Origin: Tenrec ecaudatus
Taxonomy: Eukaryota > Chordata > Mammalia > Afrosoricida > Tenrecidae
Assembly (NCBI RefSeq): GCF_050624435.1
Contig: NC_134542.1
Coordinates: forward strand, 15,929,997-15,993,996
Length of the DNA stretch: 64,000 nt
Direction of reading: 5' to 3'
Both the position numbers and the translations under genes were made by a program. This document shows, piece after piece, positions 14,731 to 30,106 of the stretch. Position 1 is the stretch's first letter. Every line of letters begins with the position of its first letter. The notes under the pieces are model-generated. The model did no database searches, was not told the DNA's origin, and saw only the letters and a list, made by a program, of their open reading frames with translations.

Positions 14731-15220
14731 TCCAGCTCCGCGGGAAGACCCTGGGGCTAAGCAGCCACCTTCCCAGCTGCCTTGGGGACGCTCTTCCTCC
14801 CTCAAAAATCCAACTCTGGGGATGAAGTTCCCTGCTGGCAGGAAGAGTCTCGTGTGGAGGACTTCGGGGCTGCTGGCTGCGCTGGCCCGTGCCCTCCGGG
14901 GAGCAGAGTCTAAGAGAGAGAGGCCTGGCTACACCCATGAGAAGCAGTCTCTGCTCCGAGGAGGGACAGACCCACCGCCAGATGCATTTCCAGCACTCCC
15001 AGGGGCGGCGACAGCGGCGGGAGTTCCTAAAGTCATTTGCTTTGTTTTATTTTTTTCTCTTCTCTTCCTTGCTCATCTGGGCAAATGAACAGATGCCCAT
15101 TTCAGTCCCAGACTGGACCTTCACTTCCCTTTACCAAGGTACAGACTGCCTTCAATACCTGTTATTCCCACAAGTCCCTCCCTCATACACACACAGAGCT
15201 CTCTCACTCATGCTCTCTCT

Positions 15221-15245
15221 CACACACACACACACACACAACCAG

Positions 15246-15288
<43 letters not shown>
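15221..15288. repeat. (CA)n microsatellite, interrupted
   Basis: Two CA arrays separated by accagaac; the same accagaac string follows the second array, so the unit itself has been duplicated. Confidence 0.97.
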
Positions 15289-15299
15289 CCAGAACAGTT

Positions 15300-17890
15300 A
15301 ACAAATTTCTCTTCTAAACCCAGATCCCCCTGTGGACTCTAAGGGAGTTGGGCAGTACATTTTTGGAAGATTAGAAAGGATTTATTTTAATTTTCTCCAA
15401 GACTCGTTTGGAGCTCGTTTACCCCAGGAGAATTGCTTTCCGGCATCTTCCTCCTTGGCATGGAAATAGTTTTTGCAGAAGCAAGGCGATCTCCATGGAC
15501 GTCAGGTGACTCCAGAGGCATTCCCTCACTCCTTCATTCCCTTTCAAAGCCCTAAGGCCCTCTTCTTCCTCTCTGTTCCTCTCCACCCTTCCTTCTTGCC
15601 TTCCCACAGACCATATGTTCTTGATGGAGAATGCCAGTGAATGAAGCTGCTCACCTCCTCCAGCTGTGGGTGTGTGTGGTGGTATGGGGGGGGGGGGGCG
15701 CAACAGTAGGAACAAGCTTGCTGGCTGTCCCAGGCTCTCACTGCATTTCAGGGCAGCACCCAGAGCTGCCTCCAGTCACTTTACTCAAAGGACTTTTCGG
15801 AAGGAGGGAGAAAACTTCACCATTGCTTTTGAAAACTACTGAGGTGGGTGGGTGGGCAGTGGTGTGAGGGCCCGGTTTCTACCACAGTTTAACCAGACTT
15901 TTCATCCATCTGGTGTCCTACCCAACCAGAACTCCTGTGGTTGAGAATGTCGCATTTTGATTTCTTTCCAAGGACAGGGTACTGAGTGCACAAGGAGAGA
16001 ACTTGAAGTCATTTCCTGAGACTTTGGACCATTTGTTGCTGGGGGAGCCATCTGGGATCAGGTGCCAAGGTCAGTCACTTCTCCTTGGGCCATGAGAGAT
16101 CTAGTCCAGTAGACCTGGCCCCAAAGGTCTGAGTGGCAAGCCAGTCTGTGTGTGGCCCCACCCCCACCAGCATAGTGTGTTGTGTTCTTCTGCCTAGATG
16201 ATAATTGCTTCTGCAGGTCCAGTCAGGCTATGACTATCTAGCATCCTAGAGGCCATCAACCCGGAGCCAGAAAACGCTTAGGCTGAAGTTCCCAAGTGGG
16301 AAGGCTGTACTTCACTTTAAATGTATTTCCAAGACCAGACAGATGCCACCGGACTATGATGGGACCGCTGGATCTTCAGAGCCGTGCATCCCAACGCGCA
16401 GGAGAGGGCGAGCCCTTGCCCAGGCCCGCAGCAGGAACTTCCCCAAGGATAGTCCCAGAACTGGATCTGAAACCGGGCAACCTCGAGGTGCTGTCGGCAG
16501 CAACTCTTCTTTCCTCCCCGCTATCCTCTAGGCTTCAGTTTCATTTTACTCATGAACCCAGAGCGCCTGGCTACTCTTAGGGTACTTAGTCCAGCCAGGA
16601 AAATGACGCTGCCCCTCGCACCTGGGCTGTGGCCCACCTAGTCGAGTCGTGAGCCCTGGGCTCCCTTCCCAGCCATGCCACGGAATGATCCGGTGGCCAC
16701 TGTTCTGGGGGCAGGGGAGAGAGAGTAAAGGGACCCTGTGGAGGTAGGTGGAGGTTTCAGCTTCCAGAGAGACTTCAAAGGGAAGGAGGGGAGACCCAAA
16801 CTTAGGAGCAGGGGAAAAGCAGTCCAGATAAGCACAGCGGACACCTGCCCAACTGAGTGGGAGTGGGGAATGCTGGGGGTGGGCTGGCCCCCCCTCCCCC
16901 CCGCAGAGGAGAATTCAGGACCTGCTGCACTGACCTCTCTGCCTTGACCCTTAGGCCTAGCGCTTGGCGGCCATCCATCTCGGCTCACTTTTGGGTTTTG
17001 ACCTCTGGGTCGCACTTGGAGACCAAGGCCACAGGGACTTCTTTGGAAGCCTTTGAAAGTGTCTCCCGAGGAGAGGCTTTCCTGGCTCAACCTTCCAAAA
17101 CTGAGGCCGTCCATTTCCATCTGGGTCTGCTTCGATGCCACGGAGGGAATGCTCTAGAGCCCGGAGCCCTTGGCCAGTGAGGCTAGAGGATTAGAACCAT
17201 GTCGCCCCTGGCCTCTGGAGCTGCAATAAACCCTCTCCCGGAAGTTCCCACGCGTTTCTCCCTCTGTCTCTATTTGTACATTTGAGGAGTAAGTTTGCGT
17301 GTGAAGGCTGTCGAATTTGGGGGTGCTCATTCCTAACTGGCACCCAGAGGCACTGGGCCCCAGTCCCACCGCAGACTTCACTGGGTAGCTTCTGCCCCTC
17401 TGTGAGGACACCCAGCCACGCCATAGCTCCCTTTACAGACCTGTGAGTTGCCTTGGCAGAGGGGACTGCGGCTGGAGATGGTCGGGTCCTCCTTGCCTGA
17501 AATCCAGTTTTCAGCTGCCCGCCTCTGCCTCTGACATTCTTAGGCCACCCCAAGGGCTCTGGACACAGACGCGAGACAACTGGGGAACCGTCTAGAAAGC
17601 ACTCTGGACGGAATCCTTGAAAAGTGGCTAGGCGACAAAGACTCCAGCTTTGAGGGCCCACAGTGCCCCAAGAGGAAGTCAAACAGTTGTGCCCTTCACA
17701 AGTTGAATCACTCTAAGTGATTACATGGTGACATGGGGTTTGTCCCTGAACAGCAGCTTTCTCCTGACTACTATAAGGCACATTCCCCACCCCACCCCCG
17801 CCCCCACGGGGACAGCAGCTACACATCCTGGGTAACTCTGAAGGTCCCAGGAGCCAGCCCAAATCGGCTTGCTTTCTCCACTGGGCTTTT
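15300..17890. other. PAX3 upstream intergenic DNA, possible divergent transcript
   Basis: No gene can be named. A 13-base G-run lies at 15686-15698. Minus-strand open frames of 167 codons (16638-17141) and 163 codons (17191-17682) lie 2-3 kb upstream of PAX3, where CCDC140 would be expected, but neither shows heptad repeats and I cannot recall the CCDC140 sequence to compare. Confidence 0.4.
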
Positions 17891-18001
17891 AAAGGAGCCT
17901 AGCTGTATGTCTCCCCCTCCCCCTTGCTTTCTGAGCGTGCCTTAATTAGGGGGTGGGGAAGTGGCCCGGTGAGAGCCCCAGAGTTTGCTTAAAAAACTGT
18001 C

Positions 18002-18059
18002 AAAGAAGGGAGGGAGGGAGAGAGAGAGAAAGAAGGGAGAGAGAAGAGAGAGAGAGAGA
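18002..18059 (+). repeat. 58-bp homopurine tract
   Basis: An uninterrupted A/G run built from GGGA and GA units, about 1.3 kb upstream of the predicted PAX3 start site. It is partly mirror-symmetric, a feature that permits triplex (H-DNA) formation in general. Confidence 0.9.
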
Positions 18060-18079
18060 CGGAAAGGGAGACAGAGACA

Positions 18080-18535
18080 CTAGTGCAGGGAGTGGGGGAG
18101 GGATAAAAAATCGTAAAGGGCAAAGTGGGAACTTGAAGCCCAGAAGTCATTGTTTCCTTTATTTCAAAGGGGAAAAACCCTGCCCGATTCCCATCCTTTT
18201 GATTGATTAAGGCGCTGAATGCGGCTCGGGGCTGGAGTGACAGTGCCTGAATAGACTCGGCGAAGAAAGCGCCGCAAAGAGCGCGGGCCTGGCACTCCGG
18301 GTGTGAAGGAGGCGAGTTCGCTGGCACTTACCAAGTTATAAATAAAAGGCCCCGCACAATGGTACCTTCTCTAAGGACAGACAGTCTTTACAACACTCCT
18401 GGCGTCATATCCTGCTGGGGACACTTCAGCTCCTAGCCAAGCCTTCGCTCCTTTTATTTTTCCAGCAGTTTAGTCTGAATGCCATAATAAATTCCTGAGA
18501 ACAAACGCCGCAGCCGGGCAAAACTTTAACCTATG
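18080..18535. promoter_or_regulatory. Candidate PAX3 proximal neural-crest enhancer
   Basis: This repeat-free block lies about 1.2-1.7 kb upstream of the PAX3 start codon. It contains a perfect bipartite PBX/HOX motif, TGATTGAT (18200-18207), and a MEIS/PREP motif, TGACAG (18238-18243). Mouse Pax3 is known to have neural-crest enhancers within about 1.6 kb of its promoter that depend on PBX/MEIS-type and TEAD sites. No consensus TEAD site was found. Position and motifs support orthology; conservation was not measured. Confidence 0.6.
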
Positions 18536-18894
18536 GACGGACGCATCTCGGCAGACCGATCGGAGATGTGTACCGCTGGATCCGGAGCACCCGCTTCCCA
18601 GAGTGGGACCGTTCTTACAGCAAAGAGGAGAGGAGGGCACCCCCCCACACCCCACACACACACCAGTCTTCAACTGAGCATCCCGGGGGACCTGGACGTA
18701 CAACCCCTGGCGCCACACTGTCACCACACCCCCTGACAAGAGAAGTGCAGCCCACTGGAGGGCTTCGGAGAGGAGTTACCCCTAGGGACCCCAGGATAAG
18801 CCTAGGCCAGGGACATTAACCAGGGAAGGAAGACTCCGTGGGCCTGAGACCCCAATGCCTTCGGAGAACTGTGTTTGCTCCAGTGGCAATAAGC

Positions 18895-18962
18895 AGAGGG
18901 AAGGAGAAGAGAGGAGGGAGGGAGGGAAGGAGAGAGAGAGAGAGAAAGAGAGAGAAGAAAAA
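18895..18962 (+). repeat. 68-bp homopurine tract
   Basis: A second uninterrupted A/G run on the same strand, about 0.4 kb upstream of the predicted PAX3 start site. Confidence 0.9.
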
Positions 18963-19089
18963 CATACATAAGGCCACCTCTAGGCAGAGAGAAACGGAGG
19001 CACAGGGGTGCACACCATCCCCCCCACACACAGAAATACCAAGTCAAAGAGAGTAAGAGGCCAAAACGCCCACGCACAAAGTGACAGCA

Positions 19090-24280
<5,191 letters not shown>

Positions 24281-24764
24281 TGAGTGCCGCCCAGCCACCC
24301 AGAGTTAGGTCTAGTGCTTTGGGAGGTCTGGGGACCGAGGGTCCTCGGACTTGGAAAGAATTGGAGTCGCTTTTGCTTGTGCTCGAAGGAAAGGCCCCGG
24401 TGTCTAGAAAGAGCTTTTCACAGTACAGGAGAGAGAGGCAGAGAAAGAAACTCTGTGGGGCGGCCGGTCTGGAGAGTTCTCCAGACTGGTCCCTTTATAA
24501 CACCTGTGTGTTCGTTGTTGTTTCCCTCCTTAGAAGAAGTGGAGGTTCAGTCGTGGAGGCGCTTGGCCTGTTAGGGTTGGGGAAGCAACGTGCCAAGCTC
24601 CAACTCTGGAGATGATATGTGTGGGGTTTCTGGGCCCGCAGCGGGCTGGCCCCACCTCTGCCCAGGGGTGCTGTCCAGCTGCGCCTGGCTCGCTTAGGTC
24701 TGTCAGCACTGGGAGGAAATCCCCTTTACCTGCTGCGGGTGGTCCTCAGACAGGAATCAGAAGA

Positions 24765-24790
24765 ATATATATATATATATATATATATAT
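24765..24790. repeat. (AT)n microsatellite
   Basis: Thirteen AT units. Confidence 0.96.
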
Positions 24791-25359
24791 CTCGTTTTGA
24801 AGTTGAAAGGGGGAGTCGGCAAGAGGTTGAGTTGATCTTAGCAATTCTAGCCCAGGACACGTTGGCACCCGGCTAAAGCGCAGGGCTTCTGGGACTGTGT
24901 TGCCCGGTGCCGCTTGTCCCCTTGCCTGGGACGTGGACTTCTCTGATGTGAGTCTGTGACCTCCTGTCCCAGGTTCGACCTGCAGCAGGCGCTCTTGGGC
25001 TACACTCTCACCAAGTTTCCGGTGGGTTTGTGGTGGGCACCCATTTTCGCCAGCAGGAGCTGCAGTGAGGCCTGGTGGTGTCCAGGGTGGGGCTGGTTGC
25101 TTCTTTGACCTTCAGTTCCCAATCATGTGTACAGTTACTGGTTCTCGGGAGTAGCTGCTTTCCAAAGCAGCGCACCCTTCGCTCGCCACACCCAAGGGAT
25201 ACTTAGATTTGCACATCCTAAATCCAAACAGCCAATTTCGGCCATCCCTGCTCCGGCAGGCTAGGGCTCTGGCCAATGTGCAGGTTAAGCTTGGAGATAC
25301 TTTTGTTGCTGCTTCCCCACCCCTTGCCTTAGTCTAGCCCCTTCTTTTTGGAGAGGTGT

Positions 25360-25960
25360 GTTTATGCCCAGAGCTCAGAGAAGAGACTCCAGCTATAATT
25401 CTCGGGGAGGGGCTCTTTATACAGCAAATAAATGCTGGGAAACCGGGAGTCCGTTAACCCCAAGGCTTGACTACTTGTTGCTGGAGGCGCCGGCAGTGGG
25501 CGGCGGGGGCAGCAGGAGCAGCAGTGGCAGCGGCCCGCCCGGATGGGTTGCTGGGGGCTCTCTGAGCACAGGCAGCGGAGGCTGAGGAGACAAAACGCCC
25601 CAAATGAGCTGGTCAAACATTTGTACAACTTTTCCAGCTTTTACAAAGAAGGCCTTCTCTACACAATCTACACTTGGAGATGAACTTGGGAGACAAAGCT
25701 TGGAGAGTCCATTGAAACTCACACTTTAGCTCGGCCCAGACAAAGCTCCAGCTCGAAGCAGCTTGATGTGGACAAAGGCAGGCAACCTTTTTATAATTCA
25801 AGGAGAAAAGAAGAGAAAACAGCCCCACAAAGGCCCGAGAAGAGACATTATGGGCTTGCAATGAGGGATGAATTATTCAATGAGCCCCAGGAGCTGCTGT
25901 GCCAGGAAGTTTTATGGAAAAAGTGGCCATTTCACCTACAAAATGTTTCTAGTCTTTTGG
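25360..25960. promoter_or_regulatory. PAX3: Candidate intron-4 enhancer with ACAAAG cluster
   Basis: A repeat-free block starting 1.3 kb after exon 4. It carries ACAAAG (SOX / TCF-type core) five times on the + strand at 25643, 25693, 25740, 25772 and 25827. Spacings are 50, 47, 32 and 55 bases. An aataaa at 25427 could serve as a polyadenylation signal for an intron-4 read-through transcript. SOX10 and Wnt input into neural-crest genes is well established; its operation here is inferred. Confidence 0.4.
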
Positions 25961-26059
25961 GCCATCTAGCTGGGCTGGCTGCCATTCAAGGACAATTGCT
26001 ACCCTTTTTTAAAACCAGTGTATTCTCCCCAGTGGGGTGGGGTGTGGGGGCTGGGCCAT

Positions 26060-26061
<2 letters not shown>

Positions 26062-26099
<38 letters not shown>
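26062..26099. repeat. (CA)n microsatellite
   Basis: About 19 CA units. Confidence 0.97.
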
Positions 26100-26101
<2 letters not shown>

Positions 26102-26559
26102 AGCGGCTGAAGTCTAATTTAATTTGGGGTTGTCAAGGCAGATACAGCTTTGGTCTCTTCAGAGCCTCCGTTGAGTTCTTTTACCAGATAAGTGTTGGAG
26201 CCCAAGGGGGGCCCAGAGAAGGACAGAGTGAGAAGTCGTTTGAAAGAAAGTCTAGAAACCTCAAACATTTCCTTCTGGTGTTCCGGTCTCAACCATTGCA
26301 GGTGGCTTCTCATGGAAAATAGAATGGATATTGGGTAAGGCGTGCTGGGTACCCTGACAGATGCTGAGAACCAGGAGCCTGGAAGAGGAAGGCCTCTGGG
26401 TGGGCCCCGCTAGCTCCCTTGCGGGCAGGCACAGCAGGAGCTTGGCTTTCCAGGGGCATCTTTGCCTAAGTTCAGCTGGGCAAACACCGCGACACAGAGG
26501 TCAATTTCCCTCATCCCTTAGTCAGGCTTTCTTGGGACTCCTCCGCCGCCCCTTTCACC

Positions 26560-27005
26560 TTCCCAGTTGTGCTGTGCCTCACCTCCTCCAACAGCCACGC
26601 AGCGGTCTGACCCGCGCGGTGCGCACTGGCCCGTGCGCCCTGGCACGCACCGGGCACCCGACGTTCTTGTCGGGCCCATGGCTCCGGTGGAAGCGGCGAA
26701 GTTGGGTGACCAGGGCGCACCACACCTCCCCACCCGTCGTCCTTGGCCCGCGCCGAGGGCGGAGCGGGCGCAGTCGGAGGGACCCAAGGCCGGGCCACGG
26801 CGTCGGGGGCAGTGTGCACGGCCCGCGCGGTGAGCGCTCAATGGGCGCCTCTGTTCCTCCCCCGGCGCGGCCCAGCGGGCCCGCGGGCGCCGCCACAATG
26901 GCAGGGGCCCCCGCTCCTCGCCCAGCGCCAAAGCGCCGCGCCGCCCCCTCCCCTGCGCTCGCAGGCTCGGCTCGCAGCTTAGCTCGCCGGGCTGCAGCCG
27001 ACTCA
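26560..27005. promoter_or_regulatory. PAX3: CpG island inside PAX3 intron 4
   Basis: A CpG-rich block of about 450 bases, 2.5 kb after exon 4, ends at an inverted CCAAT box (tcaattggctcc, about 27003). Intragenic CpG islands often mark alternative promoters or regulated developmental loci. Open frames across it are a by-product of base composition and no protein is recognised. Confidence 0.5.
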
Positions 27006-27430
27006 ATTGGCTCCTTTATGTCCTTCTCACTTTCATCTAGACGCTGCCCGCCTCCCCCCTTCTTCTTCTTCTTTTTTTTCCCTCCCTGGCCTGAGGCTCA
27101 CATTAGTGAAATTTCTGCAACCTCCCCCCATTTTTTTTTCTTATTTTAAAGAAAGCCCTTAACACAAAAGCGGTGACTAATCAATAGAAACGGGTCCTCC
27201 TCCTCCTCCTCCTCCTCCTCTTCCAGCAGGGTGACGCTTTTCCTGTTTGTGAGTTTTGGGAAACATTTTTGCTTTGTGCCGTAATGGAATTAGAGGACAG
27301 ATGAGAGCTGTATAGTGGACACGCGACTGCAGGACTCGCGCTTAAATATTTAGATGCAACGTTACAATTCCTGACTTGTTGTGCTGTCTTTGAAGCGGCA
27401 GCCAGGGAGGGCTGGGCGAGAGAGGCCAGA
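27005..27430. promoter_or_regulatory. PAX3: Candidate conserved element next to intronic CpG island
   Basis: Repeat-free except for a (TCC)n run at about 27194-27221. It contains tgactaatcaat (about 27174), gtaatggaattag (about 27281) and aaatatttag (about 27344), homeodomain- and MEF2-like strings. The call rests on motif content alone. Confidence 0.3.
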
Positions 27431-28779
27431 TTGCCAAAATGATGTTTTGATTGGGGTTGGAGATACACTTTCCTAGGCTCCCCCTCCCCCACCACCTAGC
27501 TTCTTAAATCACAAGTGAGTGTGGGAGGTGAAGGACTGTATTGCTTCCCGATCCTGATCCTCTCGCTGCCCACGGGATGCGTGCATATAAGACAAACAAA
27601 ACAAAACAACGGGGCTGTTTGTTGTTTTTTTTTTTCATTTGAGAAAGTAAAAGTGACCCTAGTTTTGCCAGAGCGAGAGAGGCTTGTAAACCTGTGGCTT
27701 TGGCGACTTCCGCTGGTGGCGGGGATCAAGCCGTTGAACATTCGGAAAAGTTCCAAGGTCCCGGCTGCATCGCATGCCTGATGGCACCTTGAAAAAGAGA
27801 CCGCGCTCCGGCATAGGAGAACCACTCACAAGGAAGGAGCGAGAAGGCCAACTCCCAGCCCCCAGTTGGGAGGGGAAGATGGAAGGGCCATTAGGGATTT
27901 TTTTTTAGGGCGAAGAGTGAGGACAAACGCTCTCACGGATTAAAATCATGGGCTATCGGAGGGTAGGTTTAAAGATTGGAATCTTTTTTAGACTGGAGCA
28001 TCCGCACAGAAGTGTACACTTCATACTTTCTGCAAAATCCTTGGGATCCGCCACCAGGAAAGAGCCCCCCTTGGCAAATAGGGGAGAATCCCCAAATTTG
28101 GACTAGAAGAGCACCCCTCGGAAAAGAGCATCTCTTTCCCCTAAGACTTGAGCTGTAACGCAGAGTTTGTGCGCCTGCTTTCGGTGCTGGGGGCCCTTGT
28201 AAGAAACCCCCAGTCCGAGGGTCATTTTTCACCTTTTGGTGAGTTCATTTGGTATCATGACTTTTGCAGTCGACTCTCTTTCTACCTTGAGAACATGGAG
28301 ACTGAAAAATCAATGCTTGAAGCCATATATTTAGTGGCGGGCTTGATTTGATTGCTCATAGCAGTGGATTGGGGGATGCAGGGTATCAAGTGTGTGGTAA
28401 TTACCAAAGGGTCATTGAAGAGTCCCCAGGGTAGCGCCGTAAAACCCATCACGAAGTGCCGGTGAGTGCCTGCCGAAATCAGTCACGCGAATAGGAGAGG
28501 TGCCAACGACCTCGCTTCTGACAGCCGAGAATACACGAATTTTGAAGACTAAACAAACAAAATATCCTTCGTAAGCAGGAGGGTAAATGTTCAACTGTAG
28601 ATGTAAACAGCCTGTGTTGTTAAACAACGCAATTAAACAGCAACATTGTACTGGCAAGGGGAAACAAGCAAATGGCAAGGAAACAGCGAGGAAACAGTGT
28701 TTTCGCCCAGGACTCGGCCGGCTAGGTCTGAATTGGTTTGGGGGTGTTATGACAGGCAACTTATTTATGCAAATAAATA

Positions 28780-29045
28780 AAGATTAAAGAACCATTAAGG
28801 ATGTGCGTCTATAACTAACAAGACAGTAAAAGGCAATTAAGCAATCAGTTTAATGTCTTAGCTCGCTGGCTGCTCGGGTTGTTTTACAACAAGGAATTAA
28901 AATTTGAAAAGGAAGTTTTCAGGCACTCTGGCCAAATATTGATTAAGTAGCTGTTTGTTGATACCATTGTTATGCGTTAAAAGGCCGAGTGCGGCCCCTC
29001 CGCGGCCATCTTCTATTGTGAGGGATTCTGAACCGCAGAGATCAA
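28780..29045. promoter_or_regulatory. PAX3: Candidate intron-4 enhancer, homeodomain/SOX motif cluster
   Basis: A dense cluster: caattaa (28834), ggaattaaaatt (about 28893), attgattaa (about 28938), ccattgttat (about 28964) and a YY1-like ggccatctt (about 29003). There is no repeat in the block. The texture is that of a deeply conserved non-coding element; intron 4 of Pax3 is known to hold such elements. Confidence 0.4.
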
Positions 29046-30050
29046 AGACGATCATTCCAATTTATCTATCTTGGAAAAGCCTCCTTTTCCTTGGGAAACC
29101 TCTAAGGAAGAATTGACCAAATTCTCTTTAGGAACTAGGAACTAAAACATGTCTTACATCTGTAGCGGAGACACATAGGGTGTTTTTAATTATCCGAGGG
29201 TGATTTCTGGTTTAGAACCAAGGGCTGCCACCGACCGTGAATTTCTCATCAAATAGATTCTCACTTTGGAGCGGGGAGGTGAGACTTGACCATTGGCCTG
29301 CCACGAAGTTTCTGAATGTGGGGTGCTTCCATGAAGTTGTCTTTAAGACGGGGTGGTAGAAAGTCAAGAATTAGCTTTTTAATGCGAAGCCAGGTGGAGA
29401 ATGATTAAATTCCCAGGAAAATGTGAACGGATAGCGGCTATGTTTCTCTCCATGTGTTTCCCGTCGTTTTTCAAATGGACACACTGATGCTTTTTTCATG
29501 TGTATTTGGAACCCCCTGTAACAGAGGGGAAGATAATGTGTTTGTTTGCGTATATAGTTGGTGCGTCGTTGGATTTTATTTATAAGTTGTTCACTCTGAG
29601 TTAGGCTGGCAGTAAGGGATCCCAACTTACTGTTTGGGATTGCCCAACATTAGTTTTACTTATGTTGCCCAACATAGAGGTTTACTTGTCTCGCATATTG
29701 CACGTCGCCGAGTCACAAGACTTGGAGGCAAACAGCAAAGTTTCCCATTCATCGTCAGCACAGCTGTAAACTCCAGGGTGAAATGTTGCCCTCAGTCATT
29801 TTATGACTTCTTTGGCTGTTGGTTTTTAAATGAACTATTAGATTAAAAAACAAACAAACAAACCATTTTGGTTTAATAACTTAATATATTTATATGTGTT
29901 TTTATTATATTTTGAGAGCTGTAATTCCTTTAAGGGTTCTTCTTTTTGGAAATAGCATCTCTGTGCTTAATTTTCAAATTCCAACACCTCACTCTGAGAT
30001 TGGGCAATGCATGCCAGATTCAAGCTTTGGGGATTTAACGGTGTATCCCT
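29046..30050. other. Intron 4, single-copy-looking DNA
   Basis: AT-rich sequence with no gene or named repeat. Parts (about 29130-29600) also have the look of conserved DNA. Confidence 0.4.

Positions 30051-30051
<1 letters not shown>

Positions 30052-30103
<52 letters not shown>
30052..30103. repeat. (TC)n microsatellite
   Basis: About 26 TC units. Confidence 0.98.

Positions 30104-30106
<3 letters not shown>

Noticed and set aside
26361-27149. 262-codon frame across the intronic CpG island
   Set aside because: Pro/Arg/Ala-rich translation of CpG-island and low-complexity DNA; no domain.
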